A DNA stretch of 64,000 nt from an uncultured Butyricicoccus sp. (lineage in GTDB: Bacteria; Bacillota; Clostridia; Oscillospirales; Butyricicoccaceae). Position 1 is the stretch's first letter. Every line of letters begins with the position of its first letter. The stretch covers positions 248,001 to 312,000 of the forward strand of contig CALWBL010000001.1 of assembly GCA_944376065.1 (NCBI GenBank), given 5' to 3'. Below are positions 32,209 through 41,378 of the stretch, piece by piece. Made by a program: the position numbers and the translations under genes. The notes below the pieces were generated by a model, which made no database searches, was not told where the DNA came from, and was given only the letters and a program-made list of their open reading frames with translations.

Positions 32209-33228
32209 ATGAAACAACAGCTGGAAACGATTCTTTCAAATGCAAAGAACGAACTCAGCGAAACCCAAAATGCTCGTGAACTTGATGCGGTTCGTGTTAA
32301 ATATCTGGGCAAAAAGGGTGAACTGACCGCAATTTTAAAGGGTATGAAAAATGTTGCGCCAGAGGAACGTCCTATCATTGGCCAACTTGTAAATGATGTT
32401 CGTGCAGAACTTGAATCAGCTCTTGAAAAACAGGGTGAAATCATCGAGCAGGCAGCTCTTGCAGAAAAACTAAAAAGCGAGGCTCTCGATGTTACTATGC
32501 CCGCTGAAGAAATCGCTCTTGGTCATAAACACCCGCTTTCCATTGTGCTTGATGAAGTTAAGGATATTTTTATCGGTCTTGGTTTCCAAGTTGCGGAAGG
32601 TCCAGAAGTTGAATATGACCATTATAACTTTGAGGCTTTGAATATTCCTAAGGACCACCCTGCTCGTGATACTCAGGATACTTTCTATATCTCTGATAAT
32701 GTTGTACTTCGCACACAGACATCACCTGTGCAGGTTCGTGTTATGGAGAACCAAAAACCTCCAATTCGTATTATTGCACCAGGCCGAGTATTCCGTTCTG
32801 ATGCGGTTGATGCTACTCACTCACCTCTTTTCCATCAAATTGAAGGTCTTGTAGTTGATAAAAATATCACAATGAGTGATTTAAAGGGTATTTTAGAGCT
32901 ATTTGCAAAGCGTCTTTATGGTGAAGATACTGTGGTTCGTTTCCGTCCACACCACTTCCCATTTACAGAACCGTCTGCTGAAATGGATATCCAGTGCTAT
33001 CAGTGCCATGGGGAAGGCTGCCGTCTGTGTAAGGGTGAAGGATGGATTGAAATTCTTGGCTGCGGCATGGTACACCCTAAGGTGCTTGAGATGTGCGACA
33101 TTGACCCGGAAGTTTATTCTGGTTATGCTTTTGGTATTGGTCTTGAGCGTACTGTAATGGGACGATTTAAGATTGATGATATTCGTCTGTTTTATGAAAA
33201 TGATGTACGTTTCCTGCATCAGTTTTAA
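32209..33228 (+). CDS. pheS: Phenylalanyl-tRNA synthetase, alpha subunit
   Basis: 339 residues. An N-terminal coiled-coil tRNA-binding arm (1-90) precedes the class II core: motif 2 region [23 protein letters not shown], Phe-site [17 protein letters not shown] and motif 3 GIGLERTVM (quoted as family blocks). A CxxC...CxxC cluster ([16 protein letters not shown]) in the motif 2-3 insert may bind zinc. AAGGAG precedes the ATG. 19 bp separate it from pheT; both follow the T-box leader. Confidence 0.97.
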   Translation: MKQQLETILSNAKNELSETQNARELDAVRVKYLGKKGELTAILKGMKNVAPEERPIIGQLVNDVRAELESALEKQGEIIEQAALAEKLKSEALDVTMPAEEIALGHKHPLSIVLDEVKDIFIGLGFQVAEGPEVEYDHYNFEALNIPKDHPARDTQDTFYISDNVVLRTQTSPVQVRVMENQKPPIRIIAPGRVFRSDAVDATHSPLFHQIEGLVVDKNITMSDLKGILELFAKRLYGEDTVVRFRPHHFPFTEPSAEMDIQCYQCHGEGCRLCKGEGWIEILGCGMVHPKVLEMCDIDPEVYSGYAFGIGLERTVMGRFKIDDIRLFYENDVRFLHQF

Positions 33229-33247
33229 TTTAGGAGGGTTATAAACA

Positions 33248-35659
33248 ATGAAACTGCCTCTTTCTTGGCTTAAAGACTATACAGATATTGAAGGTATTAG
33301 CAATAAAGAATATGATGCTCGTCTAACTATGTCCGGCTCAAAAGTTGAGTGTGTGGAATATCTTGGCGAGGAGATAAATAATGTAGTTACTGGTGAGATT
33401 CTTTCTGTTGAAAAGCACCCAGATTCCGACCATCTTGTAATTTGCCAAATTAACGTAGACAAAGAAGAACCTATTCAGATTGTAACAGGTGCACCAAATG
33501 TAACAGAACAATCTGTCGGTGAAATCTGTCCTGTGTGTCTGCATAAATCCACTTTACCAGGCGGTGTTAAAATCACAAAGGGAAAACTTCGCGGTGTAGT
33601 ATCTAATGGCATGATGTGCTCATTCCAAGAACTAGGGCTTGACCATGGCTGCGTACCTTATGCTTGCGATAATGGCATTTTATTCCTGCCAAAGGGTACT
33701 CCTGTTGGTGTTGATATTAAAGCGGTACTTGGTCTTGATGAATATGTAGCTGAGTTTGAAATCACCTCAAACCGTCCAGACTGTTTGAGTGTTATCGGTC
33801 TTGCAAGAGAAACTGCTGCAACCTTTAACCGTCCATTAAGTGTTAAAACTCCAGTGGTTAAGGGCTGTGGTGAAAATATAAATAATTATGTTTCTGTTCG
33901 TGTAGATGAGCCAGAACTTTGCCCACGATACACCGCCAGAATTGTTAAAAACATTAAGATTGAGCCTTCTCCAGCTTGGCTGCGTGAACGTTTATTTGCT
34001 GCCGGTGTAAGACCAATTAACAATATTGTTGATATTACAAACTATGTAATGCTTGAATATGGTCAGCCAATGCACGCTTTTGACTATGCTTGTCTATCTG
34101 ATGGCAAGATTGTTGTAAGACGTCCAAAATCAGGCGAGACAATTCAAACTCTTGACGGTCAGGACAGAGCAATAACTGATGAAATGCTTGCAATTTGTGA
34201 TGGCTCTAAACCTGTTGCGATTGCTGGTGTAATGGGTGGTGCTAACTCTGAAATCACCGACAACACAAAGACTGTTGTTTTCGAGTCTGCTTGTTTCCAT
34301 GGAACAACCGTAAGGCTCACAGCCAAAGCTCTTGGTATGCGTACCGAAGCATCTGGTCGTTTTGAAAAAGGTCTTGACCCTTCGCTAACTCTGCCCGCTC
34401 TTGAGCGTGCTTGCGAGCTTGTTGAAATGCTCGGAGCCGGTGAAGTTATCGATGGTATCGTTGATGTATGTTCAGCAGATTTAACTCCAAAGACCATGCC
34501 TTTTGAGCCAGAAAAGATTAATGCTTTACTTGGCACTGATTTATCCGCTGAAACCCAAAAGGAATATTTAGAGCGTTTAGCATTTAAGGTTGAGGGAGAT
34601 GAGGTTATAATTCCATCTTTCCGTATTGATATTGAGCGTATGTGCGACCTTGCAGAGGAAGTTGCTCGTATCTATGGATATGATAATATTCCGGTGCGTT
34701 TATATGCTGGTGATACAACTCAAGGCGGTCTATCTTCACGTCAGATTCTGGAGCGTATGGTAGGCGATGTATGTCTGTCTGCGGGTTTTGACGAATCAAT
34801 GAGCCATTCTTTCATCAGTCCTAAATTCTATGATTTAATCAATCTGCCTGTTGATGACAAACGTAGAATTTCTACAACAATTTTAAACCCACTTGGCGAA
34901 GATTTCTCTGTAATGAGAACAACCGTACTGCCAAGCATGCTTTCTTCTCTTGCACACAACCATGCTCATAGAAACCCAACTGCCTCTCTTTATGAGCTTG
35001 GCACTGTTTATACTCCTGTTTTGAAAGAAGATGGCACAGTTGACGCTGACACACTGCCTAATGAAGAAAAGATTCTAACTATTGGCACATATGGAAAATT
35101 TACTTTCTTCCAGTTAAAGGGACTTATTGAGGCTATCTGCAAAAAATTAAATATTAAAAATATTAGCTTTACAGCAGATACAGAAAATCCATCTTATCAT
35201 ACTGGTCGCTGTGCAAAAGTTTACTCTGGTGAAACTTTACTTGGCACTTTTGGTACTATTCACCCAGTTGTCGCTAAGAAATACGGCTTTAATACCGAGG
35301 TTTTAGCAGCCGAACTTACTATGAATTCACTGTTTACATGTGCAGACCCAGTTAAGCTATATCAGCCACTTCCAAAATTCCCTGCATCTACCCGTGATAT
35401 TGCTGTTATTGTAGATGATGCTATTACGGCTGCAGATATGCAAAAGGCAATCGAACAGGCAGCAGGTAATATTTTAGAATCTGTTAAACTGTTTGATGTA
35501 TACAAGGGCAAAGGAATTTCAGAAGGCAAGAAATCTGTTGCATATTCAATGAGTCTTCGTGCTGCTGACCGCACTCTAAAGGACGAAGAATGTGACTGTG
35601 CAATGCAAAAGGCAATTAAGGCTTTAGAAGAAAAGTTTGGTGCAACACTGCGTAGCTAA
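33248..35659 (+). CDS. pheT: Phenylalanyl-tRNA synthetase, beta subunit
   Basis: 803 residues. The N-terminal OB-fold tRNA-binding domain (about 40-155, GEILSVEKHPDSDHL), the B3/B4 editing domain (about 210-390), the B5 domain (about 400-475), the catalytic-like domain and the C-terminal anticodon-recognition FDX-ACB domain (about 710-803, PLPKFPASTRDIAVIV) are all present. Normal length. GGAGGG precedes the ATG. The a2b2 enzyme charges tRNA-Phe. Confidence 0.97.
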   Translation: MKLPLSWLKDYTDIEGISNKEYDARLTMSGSKVECVEYLGEEINNVVTGEILSVEKHPDSDHLVICQINVDKEEPIQIVTGAPNVTEQSVGEICPVCLHKSTLPGGVKITKGKLRGVVSNGMMCSFQELGLDHGCVPYACDNGILFLPKGTPVGVDIKAVLGLDEYVAEFEITSNRPDCLSVIGLARETAATFNRPLSVKTPVVKGCGENINNYVSVRVDEPELCPRYTARIVKNIKIEPSPAWLRERLFAAGVRPINNIVDITNYVMLEYGQPMHAFDYACLSDGKIVVRRPKSGETIQTLDGQDRAITDEMLAICDGSKPVAIAGVMGGANSEITDNTKTVVFESACFHGTTVRLTAKALGMRTEASGRFEKGLDPSLTLPALERACELVEMLGAGEVIDGIVDVCSADLTPKTMPFEPEKINALLGTDLSAETQKEYLERLAFKVEGDEVIIPSFRIDIERMCDLAEEVARIYGYDNIPVRLYAGDTTQGGLSSRQILERMVGDVCLSAGFDESMSHSFISPKFYDLINLPVDDKRRISTTILNPLGEDFSVMRTTVLPSMLSSLAHNHAHRNPTASLYELGTVYTPVLKEDGTVDADTLPNEEKILTIGTYGKFTFFQLKGLIEAICKKLNIKNISFTADTENPSYHTGRCAKVYSGETLLGTFGTIHPVVAKKYGFNTEVLAAELTMNSLFTCADPVKLYQPLPKFPASTRDIAVIVDDAITAADMQKAIEQAAGNILESVKLFDVYKGKGISEGKKSVAYSMSLRAADRTLKDEECDCAMQKAIKALEEKFGATLRS

Positions 35660-35771
35660 AGTGTTTTTTGAATGTTTTTTGCAGTATTTCCGAAGTTTTC
35701 CCCTTTACAATTTATAATTTCTGTATTATCATATGAGTAGTAAGCATATAATAAAAAGGAGGACGGGAGAT

Positions 35772-36017
35772 ATGCTAGACGGCACTAGAAAGTTTAATCT
35801 TGTGGACGATTCAAACGTTGAAATGAAACGAATCCTTACCACAGTTTATGATGCTCTTAAAGAAAAGGGCTATAATCCAATCAATCAAATTGTTGGTTAT
35901 CTTCTTTCTGAAGACCCAACCTACATCACCAATCACAATAATGCACGAAGCCTTATTCGTAAGATTGACCGTGATGAACTGATGCAGGAGCTTGTTTCTT
36001 ACTATCTGGATAACTAA
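35772..36017 (+). CDS. ireB: IreB-family regulatory phosphoprotein (UPF0297)
   Basis: 81 residues from the ATG at 35772, 9 nt after AAGGAGG; a longer frame from 35733 overlaps this site. The conserved block is [30 protein letters not shown] (in pieces: [23 protein letters not shown]) followed by [16 protein letters not shown]. IreB in enterococci is phosphorylated by the PASTA kinase IreK and affects cephalosporin tolerance. It is usually followed by ruvX; here it stands alone. Confidence 0.92.
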   Translation: MLDGTRKFNLVDDSNVEMKRILTTVYDALKEKGYNPINQIVGYLLSEDPTYITNHNNARSLIRKIDRDELMQELVSYYLDN

Positions 36018-36023
36018 GAATAT

Positions 36024-36060
36024 ACAAAAATCCCTGTGTCTTATGACATGGGGATTTTGT
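36024..36060 (+). terminator. Terminator of ireB
   Basis: Hairpin AAAATCCC-TGTGTC/GACATG-GGGATTTT in the gap, then TG TTTC. It lies upstream of the preferred start of the next gene. Confidence 0.7.
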
Positions 36061-36086
36061 TTCCTATCTGGAAAGGTATGGTTTTT

Positions 36087-36662
36087 ATGACAAAGATTTA
36101 TGCACCGTTAAAGCGTTATTTTCTTTCATTATTTTTTACGCTTGTTTTATCACTTATTCCATATATAATTTTTGATAATAAGTTAAATATTGCAATTTCT
36201 GTTATATCTATAATTTTTACCATTATTCAAATTCATGCAATTTATTGTATGCGACCAGCATGTGGACGTATTGATAAATCTTTTAGATATTTTATAATAA
36301 GCCTTATCGGTATGATTATAACCTTAATCATAACCGTTGCGGCAATATTTGTTAGTATAGGGCTTGCTCTACTTTCTGCTATTGTTATGCTTGTTTTTGC
36401 ATGTATATCTATTGTTGCAAACTATCAGTTTATATGGGGGCTTGATGAGCTTGTAACTAAAAATGGATACAACTACCCTAAAGGTAAAATTCGATTTATG
36501 TTTTGGCTCACAATTATAAACGGTTTAATCACAGGTTCACTTGCCAATTCAGGTGCAGCAATTCAGGCACTTATTGTGGGAACGGTTTGCAGCATATGTT
36601 CGCTTTGGCTGCTTTATGAATATTTGCAAGCGGTTCATGACAGGGAAAGCAAAGAATTATAA
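36087..36662 (+). CDS. Unknown membrane protein, 191 residues
   Basis: Starts at ATG 36087; the longer frame from 36036 would read through the ireB terminator hairpin. Five to six hydrophobic segments (about 8-27, 32-53, 68-92, 95-117, 140-158, 162-182) with few charged loops (KLN, MRPACGRIDKS, DELVTKNGYNYPKGK). No recognised domain. GGAAAGG lies about 10 nt upstream. It ends at a shared terminator. Function unknown. Confidence 0.65.
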   Translation: MTKIYAPLKRYFLSLFFTLVLSLIPYIIFDNKLNIAISVISIIFTIIQIHAIYCMRPACGRIDKSFRYFIISLIGMIITLIITVAAIFVSIGLALLSAIVMLVFACISIVANYQFIWGLDELVTKNGYNYPKGKIRFMFWLTIINGLITGSLANSGAAIQALIVGTVCSICSLWLLYEYLQAVHDRESKEL

Positions 36663-36669
36663 AATAACA

Positions 36670-36697
36670 AAAGGGTATGGAAAAGTCCATACCCTTT
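36670..36697. terminator. Bidirectional terminator before prfC
   Basis: 12-bp stem AAAGGGTATGGA/TCCATACCCTTT (36670-36681 with 36686-36697), loop AAAG, T-rich on the plus side. Confidence 0.87.
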
Positions 36698-36702
36698 ATT
36701 TT

Positions 36703-38301
36703 TTATGTGTTTTCAGAAAACTCAGCAAGCTCTAATCCTTCATTTCTATCCAATGCCCAAGTTATGTTCCAAGGACTGGTAAACAGCAGAAGATAATTGT
36801 TTTTCATGTCCTGTACAACCTTAGTATCGCTTGTAAGCGTGAGTTTATGATAATCAAATGTTTCTTCATCTACATTTTCAATCCATCTTAAATGCTCATA
36901 AGGCAGCATTTCACGAATAATTTCAACATTATATTCATTTTTCAAACGATATTCAAGCACTTCAAATTGCAGCTGGCCTACTACACCCACAATAACCTCT
37001 TCCATACCAGAGTTAGGTTCTTTGAAAATCTGAATAGCACCTTCTTGTGCAATCTGTTCTACACCTTTTACAAACTGCTTACGCTTTAGAGTGTCCTTTT
37101 GTCGAACTCTTGCGAAAAGCTCCGGTGCAAAGGTAGGAATACCAGAAAATGTGCATTTTTTAGCTGGAGAACATACAGTGTCACCGATGGAAAAAATGCC
37201 TGGGTCAAATACACCAATAATATCACCTGCATAAGCCTCGTCAACAATCGAACGGTCTTGAGCCATAAGTTGTTGAGGCTGTGCAAGCTGTATTTTCTTA
37301 CCGCCTTGAACATGCCAAACTTCTTTACCACGCTCAAACTTACCCGAACAGATTCTCATAAATGCTATTCTATCACGATGAGCTTTGTTCATATTTGCTT
37401 GAATTTTAAAGACAAATGCAGAGAAATTGTCTTCAAATGGGTCAATAACCCCAATATCTGACTGTCTAGCAGTTGGTGGTGGTGTCATAACCAAAAACTT
37501 TTTAAGAAATGGTTCTACACCGAAGTTAGTAAGAGCAGAGCCAAAGAACACTGGAGATAATTTACCATGATGCACAGCATCTAAATCAAACTCATCACCT
37601 GCACCGCTTAAAAGTTCAATATCATCTGATAATGTGCTGTACTGCTCTTTAGTGAGCAGGTCTTTAAGCTCTGGAGAATCAAATTTTAAATGGGTTGCAG
37701 CAACCTCATGGCGGGCGTCCACGCCATCAAACGCTATAACCTCATCATCTAAACGGTCATATACACCCTTAAACTCCTTACCTGAACCAATAGGCCAGTT
37801 TACTGCAAAAGTGCCAATACCAAGCTCGTTTTCTATTTCCTCAAGCAGTTCATAAGGATCTCTTGAATCTCTATCCATCTTATTTATAAATGTGAAAATA
37901 GGCACACCACGCATAGCACAAACTTTAAACAACTTTCTTGTCTGTGCCTCTACACCTTTAGATGCATCAATAACCATCACAGCAGAATCTGCTGCCATAA
38001 GTGTACGATAAGTGTCTTCAGAGAAATCCTGATGTCCAGGAGTATCAAGAATATTGATACATTTATCCTCATACCTAAACTGCAAAACAGAAGATGTTAC
38101 AGAAATACCACGTTGTTTTTCAATTTCCATCCAGTCTGAAACCGCATGGCGGCTATTTTTTTTTCCTTTGACCATGCCTGCTTCCTGAATTGCTCCACCA
38201 TAGAGCAAGAATTTTTCTGTAATTGTAGTTTTACCTGCATCGGGATGTGAAATAATGGCAAATGTACGTCTATTGCCAATTTCCTGTCTTAAATCAGACA
38301 A
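36703..38301 (-). CDS. prfC: Peptide chain release factor 3
   Basis: 532 residues from TTG at 38301 with GGAGGT upstream. GTPase motif G1 SHPDAGKTT (18-26), DTPGHQDFSEDTYRTL, and FINKMDRDSRDP. RF3-specific regions follow, including ALTNFGVEPFLK and EPNSGMEEVIVGVVGQLQFEVL. It recycles RF1 and RF2 from the ribosome. Length matches RF3, not EF-G or LepA. Monocistronic. Confidence 0.96.
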   Translation of the reverse strand: MSDLRQEIGNRRTFAIISHPDAGKTTITEKFLLYGGAIQEAGMVKGKKNSRHAVSDWMEIEKQRGISVTSSVLQFRYEDKCINILDTPGHQDFSEDTYRTLMAADSAVMVIDASKGVEAQTRKLFKVCAMRGVPIFTFINKMDRDSRDPYELLEEIENELGIGTFAVNWPIGSGKEFKGVYDRLDDEVIAFDGVDARHEVAATHLKFDSPELKDLLTKEQYSTLSDDIELLSGAGDEFDLDAVHHGKLSPVFFGSALTNFGVEPFLKKFLVMTPPPTARQSDIGVIDPFEDNFSAFVFKIQANMNKAHRDRIAFMRICSGKFERGKEVWHVQGGKKIQLAQPQQLMAQDRSIVDEAYAGDIIGVFDPGIFSIGDTVCSPAKKCTFSGIPTFAPELFARVRQKDTLKRKQFVKGVEQIAQEGAIQIFKEPNSGMEEVIVGVVGQLQFEVLEYRLKNEYNVEIIREMLPYEHLRWIENVDEETFDYHKLTLTSDTKVVQDMKNNYLLLFTSPWNITWALDRNEGLELAEFSENT

Positions 38302-38350
38302 AGTAATACCTCCATTTATTTTAAACTATATAATTTAAACTTCAAAATTA

Positions 38351-38374
38351 AACCGCACAAGAAATATTGTGCGG
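38351..38374. terminator. Terminator after recR
   Basis: 9-bp stem ACCGCACAA/TTGTGCGGT (38351-38359 with 38366-38374) with a 6-nt loop; T-rich on both sides. Confidence 0.7.
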
Positions 38375-38382
38375 TGTTTGTT

Positions 38383-38988
38383 TTAGATTTCACGTCTGCC
38401 TTCCAAAGCACGCATAAGGGTTACTTCATCAACGTATTCAAGATGACCGCCTACTGGCATACCATAAGCCAAACGAGTTATCTTAATGCCAAATGGTCGA
38501 AGAATACGAGATAAATACATTGCAGTAGCCTCGCCTTCTGTATCAGGGTTTGTGGCAATAATAACCTCTTTTACGTCCTCATTTTCATCTGCAACACGTT
38601 TTAAAAGGTCTTTAATGCGAATATCATCGGGGCCAACACCGTTGAGCGGTGAAATTGTGCCATGCAAAACATGATAAAGTCCACGAAATTCCCTAGTTCT
38701 TTCAAAAGCAATAACATCTTTTGGGTCTGTCACAACACAGATAATGCTTCTATCACGAGCAGGGTTTTTGCAAATCGGACAAATTTCACTATCTGTTAAG
38801 TTCTGACAGATTTTGCATGTGTAAACATTGGTTTTTGCATCTAAAAGAGCCTGAGCAAAATTTTGAGCCACTTCCTTTGGCTGGTTCATTATATAAAAAG
38901 CAAGACGTTGGGCAGTTTTCTGACCGATTCCTGGGAGTTTTGCAAACTCCTCAATTAGACGTTCTACTGGTGGTGCAAAAAACTGCAT
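38383..38988 (-). CDS. recR: Recombination protein RecR
   Basis: 201 residues. Helix-hairpin-helix KLPGIGQKTAQRLA (18-31), zinc finger C58-C61-C70-C73, and a Toprim domain (about 80-175) with VTDPKDVIAFER and ATNPDTEGEATAMYL. It acts with RecO and RecF in gap repair. It follows the ebfC gene by 2 bp at the end of dnaX-ebfC-recR, the standard order. Confidence 0.97.
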   Translation of the reverse strand: MQFFAPPVERLIEEFAKLPGIGQKTAQRLAFYIMNQPKEVAQNFAQALLDAKTNVYTCKICQNLTDSEICPICKNPARDRSIICVVTDPKDVIAFERTREFRGLYHVLHGTISPLNGVGPDDIRIKDLLKRVADENEDVKEVIIATNPDTEGEATAMYLSRILRPFGIKITRLAYGMPVGGHLEYVDEVTLMRALEGRREI

Positions 38989-38990
38989 TT

Positions 38991-39335
38991 TTAAAACAGT
39001 CCTGGGATATTACCCATTCCGCCCGTTACCTGTTTCATAGACTGTTCAGATTTTTCACTAGCCAAACGGAAAGCCTCGTTTATTGCAGCTAAAACTAAAT
39101 CTTGCAGCATTTCAACATCATCTGGGTCTACAACTTCTGGCTTAATTTCAAGACTTTTCAGTGTATTGGTTCCTTGAACAACTGCTTTAACAGCACCGCC
39201 GCCAGCAGTAGCTTCTGTTTCCATTTCAGAGATTGCTTCTTGAGCCTTGAGCATATCCTGCTGCATTTTTTGTGCCTGCTTAATCATTGCCTGCATGTTC
39301 ATACCGCCCATGCCGCCAAACTTACCTTTTGCCAT
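38991..39335 (-). CDS. YbaB/EbfC family DNA-binding protein
   Basis: 114 residues with an N-terminal Met/Gln/Gly-rich segment, the helix MIKQAQKMQQDMLKAQEAIS, the strand region GGGAVKAVVQGTNTLKSLEIKPEVVDPDD (in family order) and a C-terminal helix. It is a dimeric nucleoid-associated protein that nearly always lies between dnaX and recR. The ATG follows AAGGAGGA. A 15-bp gap separates it from dnaX. Confidence 0.94.
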   Translation of the reverse strand: MAKGKFGGMGGMNMQAMIKQAQKMQQDMLKAQEAISEMETEATAGGGAVKAVVQGTNTLKSLEIKPEVVDPDDVEMLQDLVLAAINEAFRLASEKSEQSMKQVTGGMGNIPGLF

Positions 39336-39350
39336 AATAAAAAGTCCTCC

Positions 39351-40940
39351 TTAAAGTTCTGTAATTTCAATATCTAAATCCTGTGCTTTTTGCAGGATTT
39401 CATCTACATCTTTATTTTGTTCTTGTTTTTTAGGTTTCTTATTAGGTTCATAAACTCTTAATTTTAACTGCCTGCCTTCAAGCTCACTTGCAGCAGCCTG
39501 TATTCTGGTTTTAGTAGGTTCTGCCATTATAAGCCCGGCTGTTATATCATCATCACAGAATAACATAAGTTTATCTCCCTGTATTTCTGCACGAACATAA
39601 CCGGCTTTCATACAAGTAAGGGTACCTATGTTTATTTTGCCAGTGAGCTGATTTAATAGAGCAGACCAAAGTTTCCAAGTTTCTCCAGTCTTAGTTTCAT
39701 GGTTTTGAACTGGTTCATCTGATTTAACTGAATTTTGCTTTTCTTCTTGCTGTGGTTTATGATATGGTTCTGAGTGTTGTACTTTTTGGGTAACAACAAG
39801 ACCATTTTTCATGCTATGCTCTAATGCCTCGACTCTGCCCGTGAGGGTGTCATAATCTTCGCCACTCATATTACAAAGTCTTACTATCGTAAGCTCTGCC
39901 TCAACTCTGCGGTTTGCAGCGGTTTTAAGTCTTGACTGGCTTTGCTGTAATATTTGCGACCATGCAATAAGTGTTGATGCTGCCACAGGCTCACCTAAAG
40001 TAATAACATTATCAATAGAATAAGCTGGTGAAATCATACCTGACACATCTTTGCCTGATGTTTTAACCAAAAGCATATCGCGGATAAGTCCTAAAAGCTG
40101 GTCAAAGACACCCGCAAGATCTCTGCCTGCATTGTAAGCCTGACCTATAAGACTAACAGCACCAGCAAGGTCTTTTTGCTCTATTGCTTGCATAAGTGAA
40201 AGTGCATCATCTGCACCTAAAATACCAATGCATCGGCTTACCGCATCTTCGTCCACTACTTCACATTCAGCAGTACGGTCAAGCATTGAAAGTGCATCAC
40301 GCATTGCACCATCGGCAAGACGAGCAATTAGTTTAGCACCGCCATCAGTGAGGTTTATATTTTCAGACTTTGCAACTTCAGTCAGTCTAACTGCTATATC
40401 CTCTGGGGTTATTCTTCTAAAATCAAACCTTTGACAGCGTGATAAAATAGTTGCTGGAACCTTGTGAATTTCTGTTGTAGCCAAAATAAACAATACATGA
40501 CTTGGTGGTTCTTCAAGTGTTTTAAGCAGAGCATTAAAAGCACCTATTGACAGCATATGCACCTCGTCTATAATATAAACACGCTTTTTTACCACAGCAG
40601 GTGCATAGCGAGTTTCCTCACGAATATCACGAATATTGTCAACTCCGTTATTAGATGCCGCATCTATCTCTACAACATCAAGCACCGAACCATCTAAAAT
40701 ACTGGTGCAAGCATCACATACTCCACATGGGTCGCCATCATATGGATTTTGACAATTTACAGCACGAGCTAAAATTTTTGCACAAGTTGTTTTGCCTGTA
40801 CCACGTGTACCAGCGAACAAGTAAGCGTGTGATAATCTACCTGTTGTAATCTGTGCACGAAGTGTATCGGTTATATGTTTCTGACCTATAACATCAGCAA
40901 ACTGTAACGGTCGCCATTTACGATATAGTGCCTGATACAT
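39351..40940 (-). CDS. dnaX: DNA polymerase III subunit gamma/tau
   Basis: 529 residues. AAA+ domain with Walker A GTRGTGKTT (44-52), a zinc module (C63, C72, C75, C78), Walker B IIDEVH and sensor 1 ATTEIHKVPATILSRCQRFDF. The C-terminal third is the tau-specific region, with a Glu/Gln/Lys-rich linker (about 385-430). It loads the sliding clamp. It lies just downstream of the SRP RNA, as in Bacillus and many Clostridia. Confidence 0.97.
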   Translation of the reverse strand: MYQALYRKWRPLQFADVIGQKHITDTLRAQITTGRLSHAYLFAGTRGTGKTTCAKILARAVNCQNPYDGDPCGVCDACTSILDGSVLDVVEIDAASNNGVDNIRDIREETRYAPAVVKKRVYIIDEVHMLSIGAFNALLKTLEEPPSHVLFILATTEIHKVPATILSRCQRFDFRRITPEDIAVRLTEVAKSENINLTDGGAKLIARLADGAMRDALSMLDRTAECEVVDEDAVSRCIGILGADDALSLMQAIEQKDLAGAVSLIGQAYNAGRDLAGVFDQLLGLIRDMLLVKTSGKDVSGMISPAYSIDNVITLGEPVAASTLIAWSQILQQSQSRLKTAANRRVEAELTIVRLCNMSGEDYDTLTGRVEALEHSMKNGLVVTQKVQHSEPYHKPQQEEKQNSVKSDEPVQNHETKTGETWKLWSALLNQLTGKINIGTLTCMKAGYVRAEIQGDKLMLFCDDDITAGLIMAEPTKTRIQAAASELEGRQLKLRVYEPNKKPKKQEQNKDVDEILQKAQDLDIEITEL

Positions 40941-40967
40941 TGCGTTTTACCTCTTTTCTAAAAAAGA

Positions 40968-41003
40968 AAAAGCAGACAGAAATAACATCTGCCTGCTTAG
41001 TTA
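40968..41003 (-). terminator. Terminator of SRP RNA
   Basis: Minus strand AAGCAGGCAGA/TCTGTCTGCTT 11-bp stem with one G-U, then TTTTCTTTTTT, before dnaX. Confidence 0.82.
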
Positions 41004-41017
41004 TCCTTTTTTGCTGT

Positions 41018-41330
41018 AAAACAGCACCCCACAAGACCGTACACCGAGTGTTCGAAACGACGCTCCCAACGGCGTGTCCTGTCAAATAACTCGAAATCGG
41101 CAGTTCTACGGCACACGATGGTTTCTGCTTAATGCTGCTCGGTTCCCCGCCTGACATGGTTCACAGTCCTCCGTTGCGTAGTACCAATCTGTCATCATTA
41201 GTTGGCTGGCTGCACACATCAAGATGCCGCCCCTTGCACCCAGATTTATCCCTGCTAGAGCGGATTGCAGGTTACAAGGCACCGCTACCTCCCCGATTAG
41301 TACGGCCTTGTGCGATGCTGTTTTGCAGAT
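41018..41330 (-). ncRNA. ffs: Signal recognition particle RNA, large (Bacillus-type) form
   Basis: On the minus strand, the Alu-domain part has GGGGAGGTAGCGGTGCCTTG, then CCTGCAATCCGCTCTAGCAGG. The helix 8 Ffh-binding site is GTCAGG-CGG-GGAA-CCG-AGCAGC with the GGAA tetraloop. GTGAACCATGTC and GCATTAAGCAGA flank it. Ends pair through AAAACAGC/GCTGTTTT (41324-41317 with 41025-41018). About 310 nt. Exact ends are approximate. Confidence 0.95.
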
Positions 41331-41336
41331 AGGACT

Positions 41337-41365
41337 ATTATACTATAAGATTTTTAAAATAGCAA
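41337..41365 (-). promoter_or_regulatory. SRP RNA promoter
   Basis: Minus strand TTGCTA (41365-41360), 17-bp spacer, TATAAT (41342-41337). It lies just before the stop codon of the PBP gene. Confidence 0.8.
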
Positions 41366-41378
41366 GTATGATTTACTA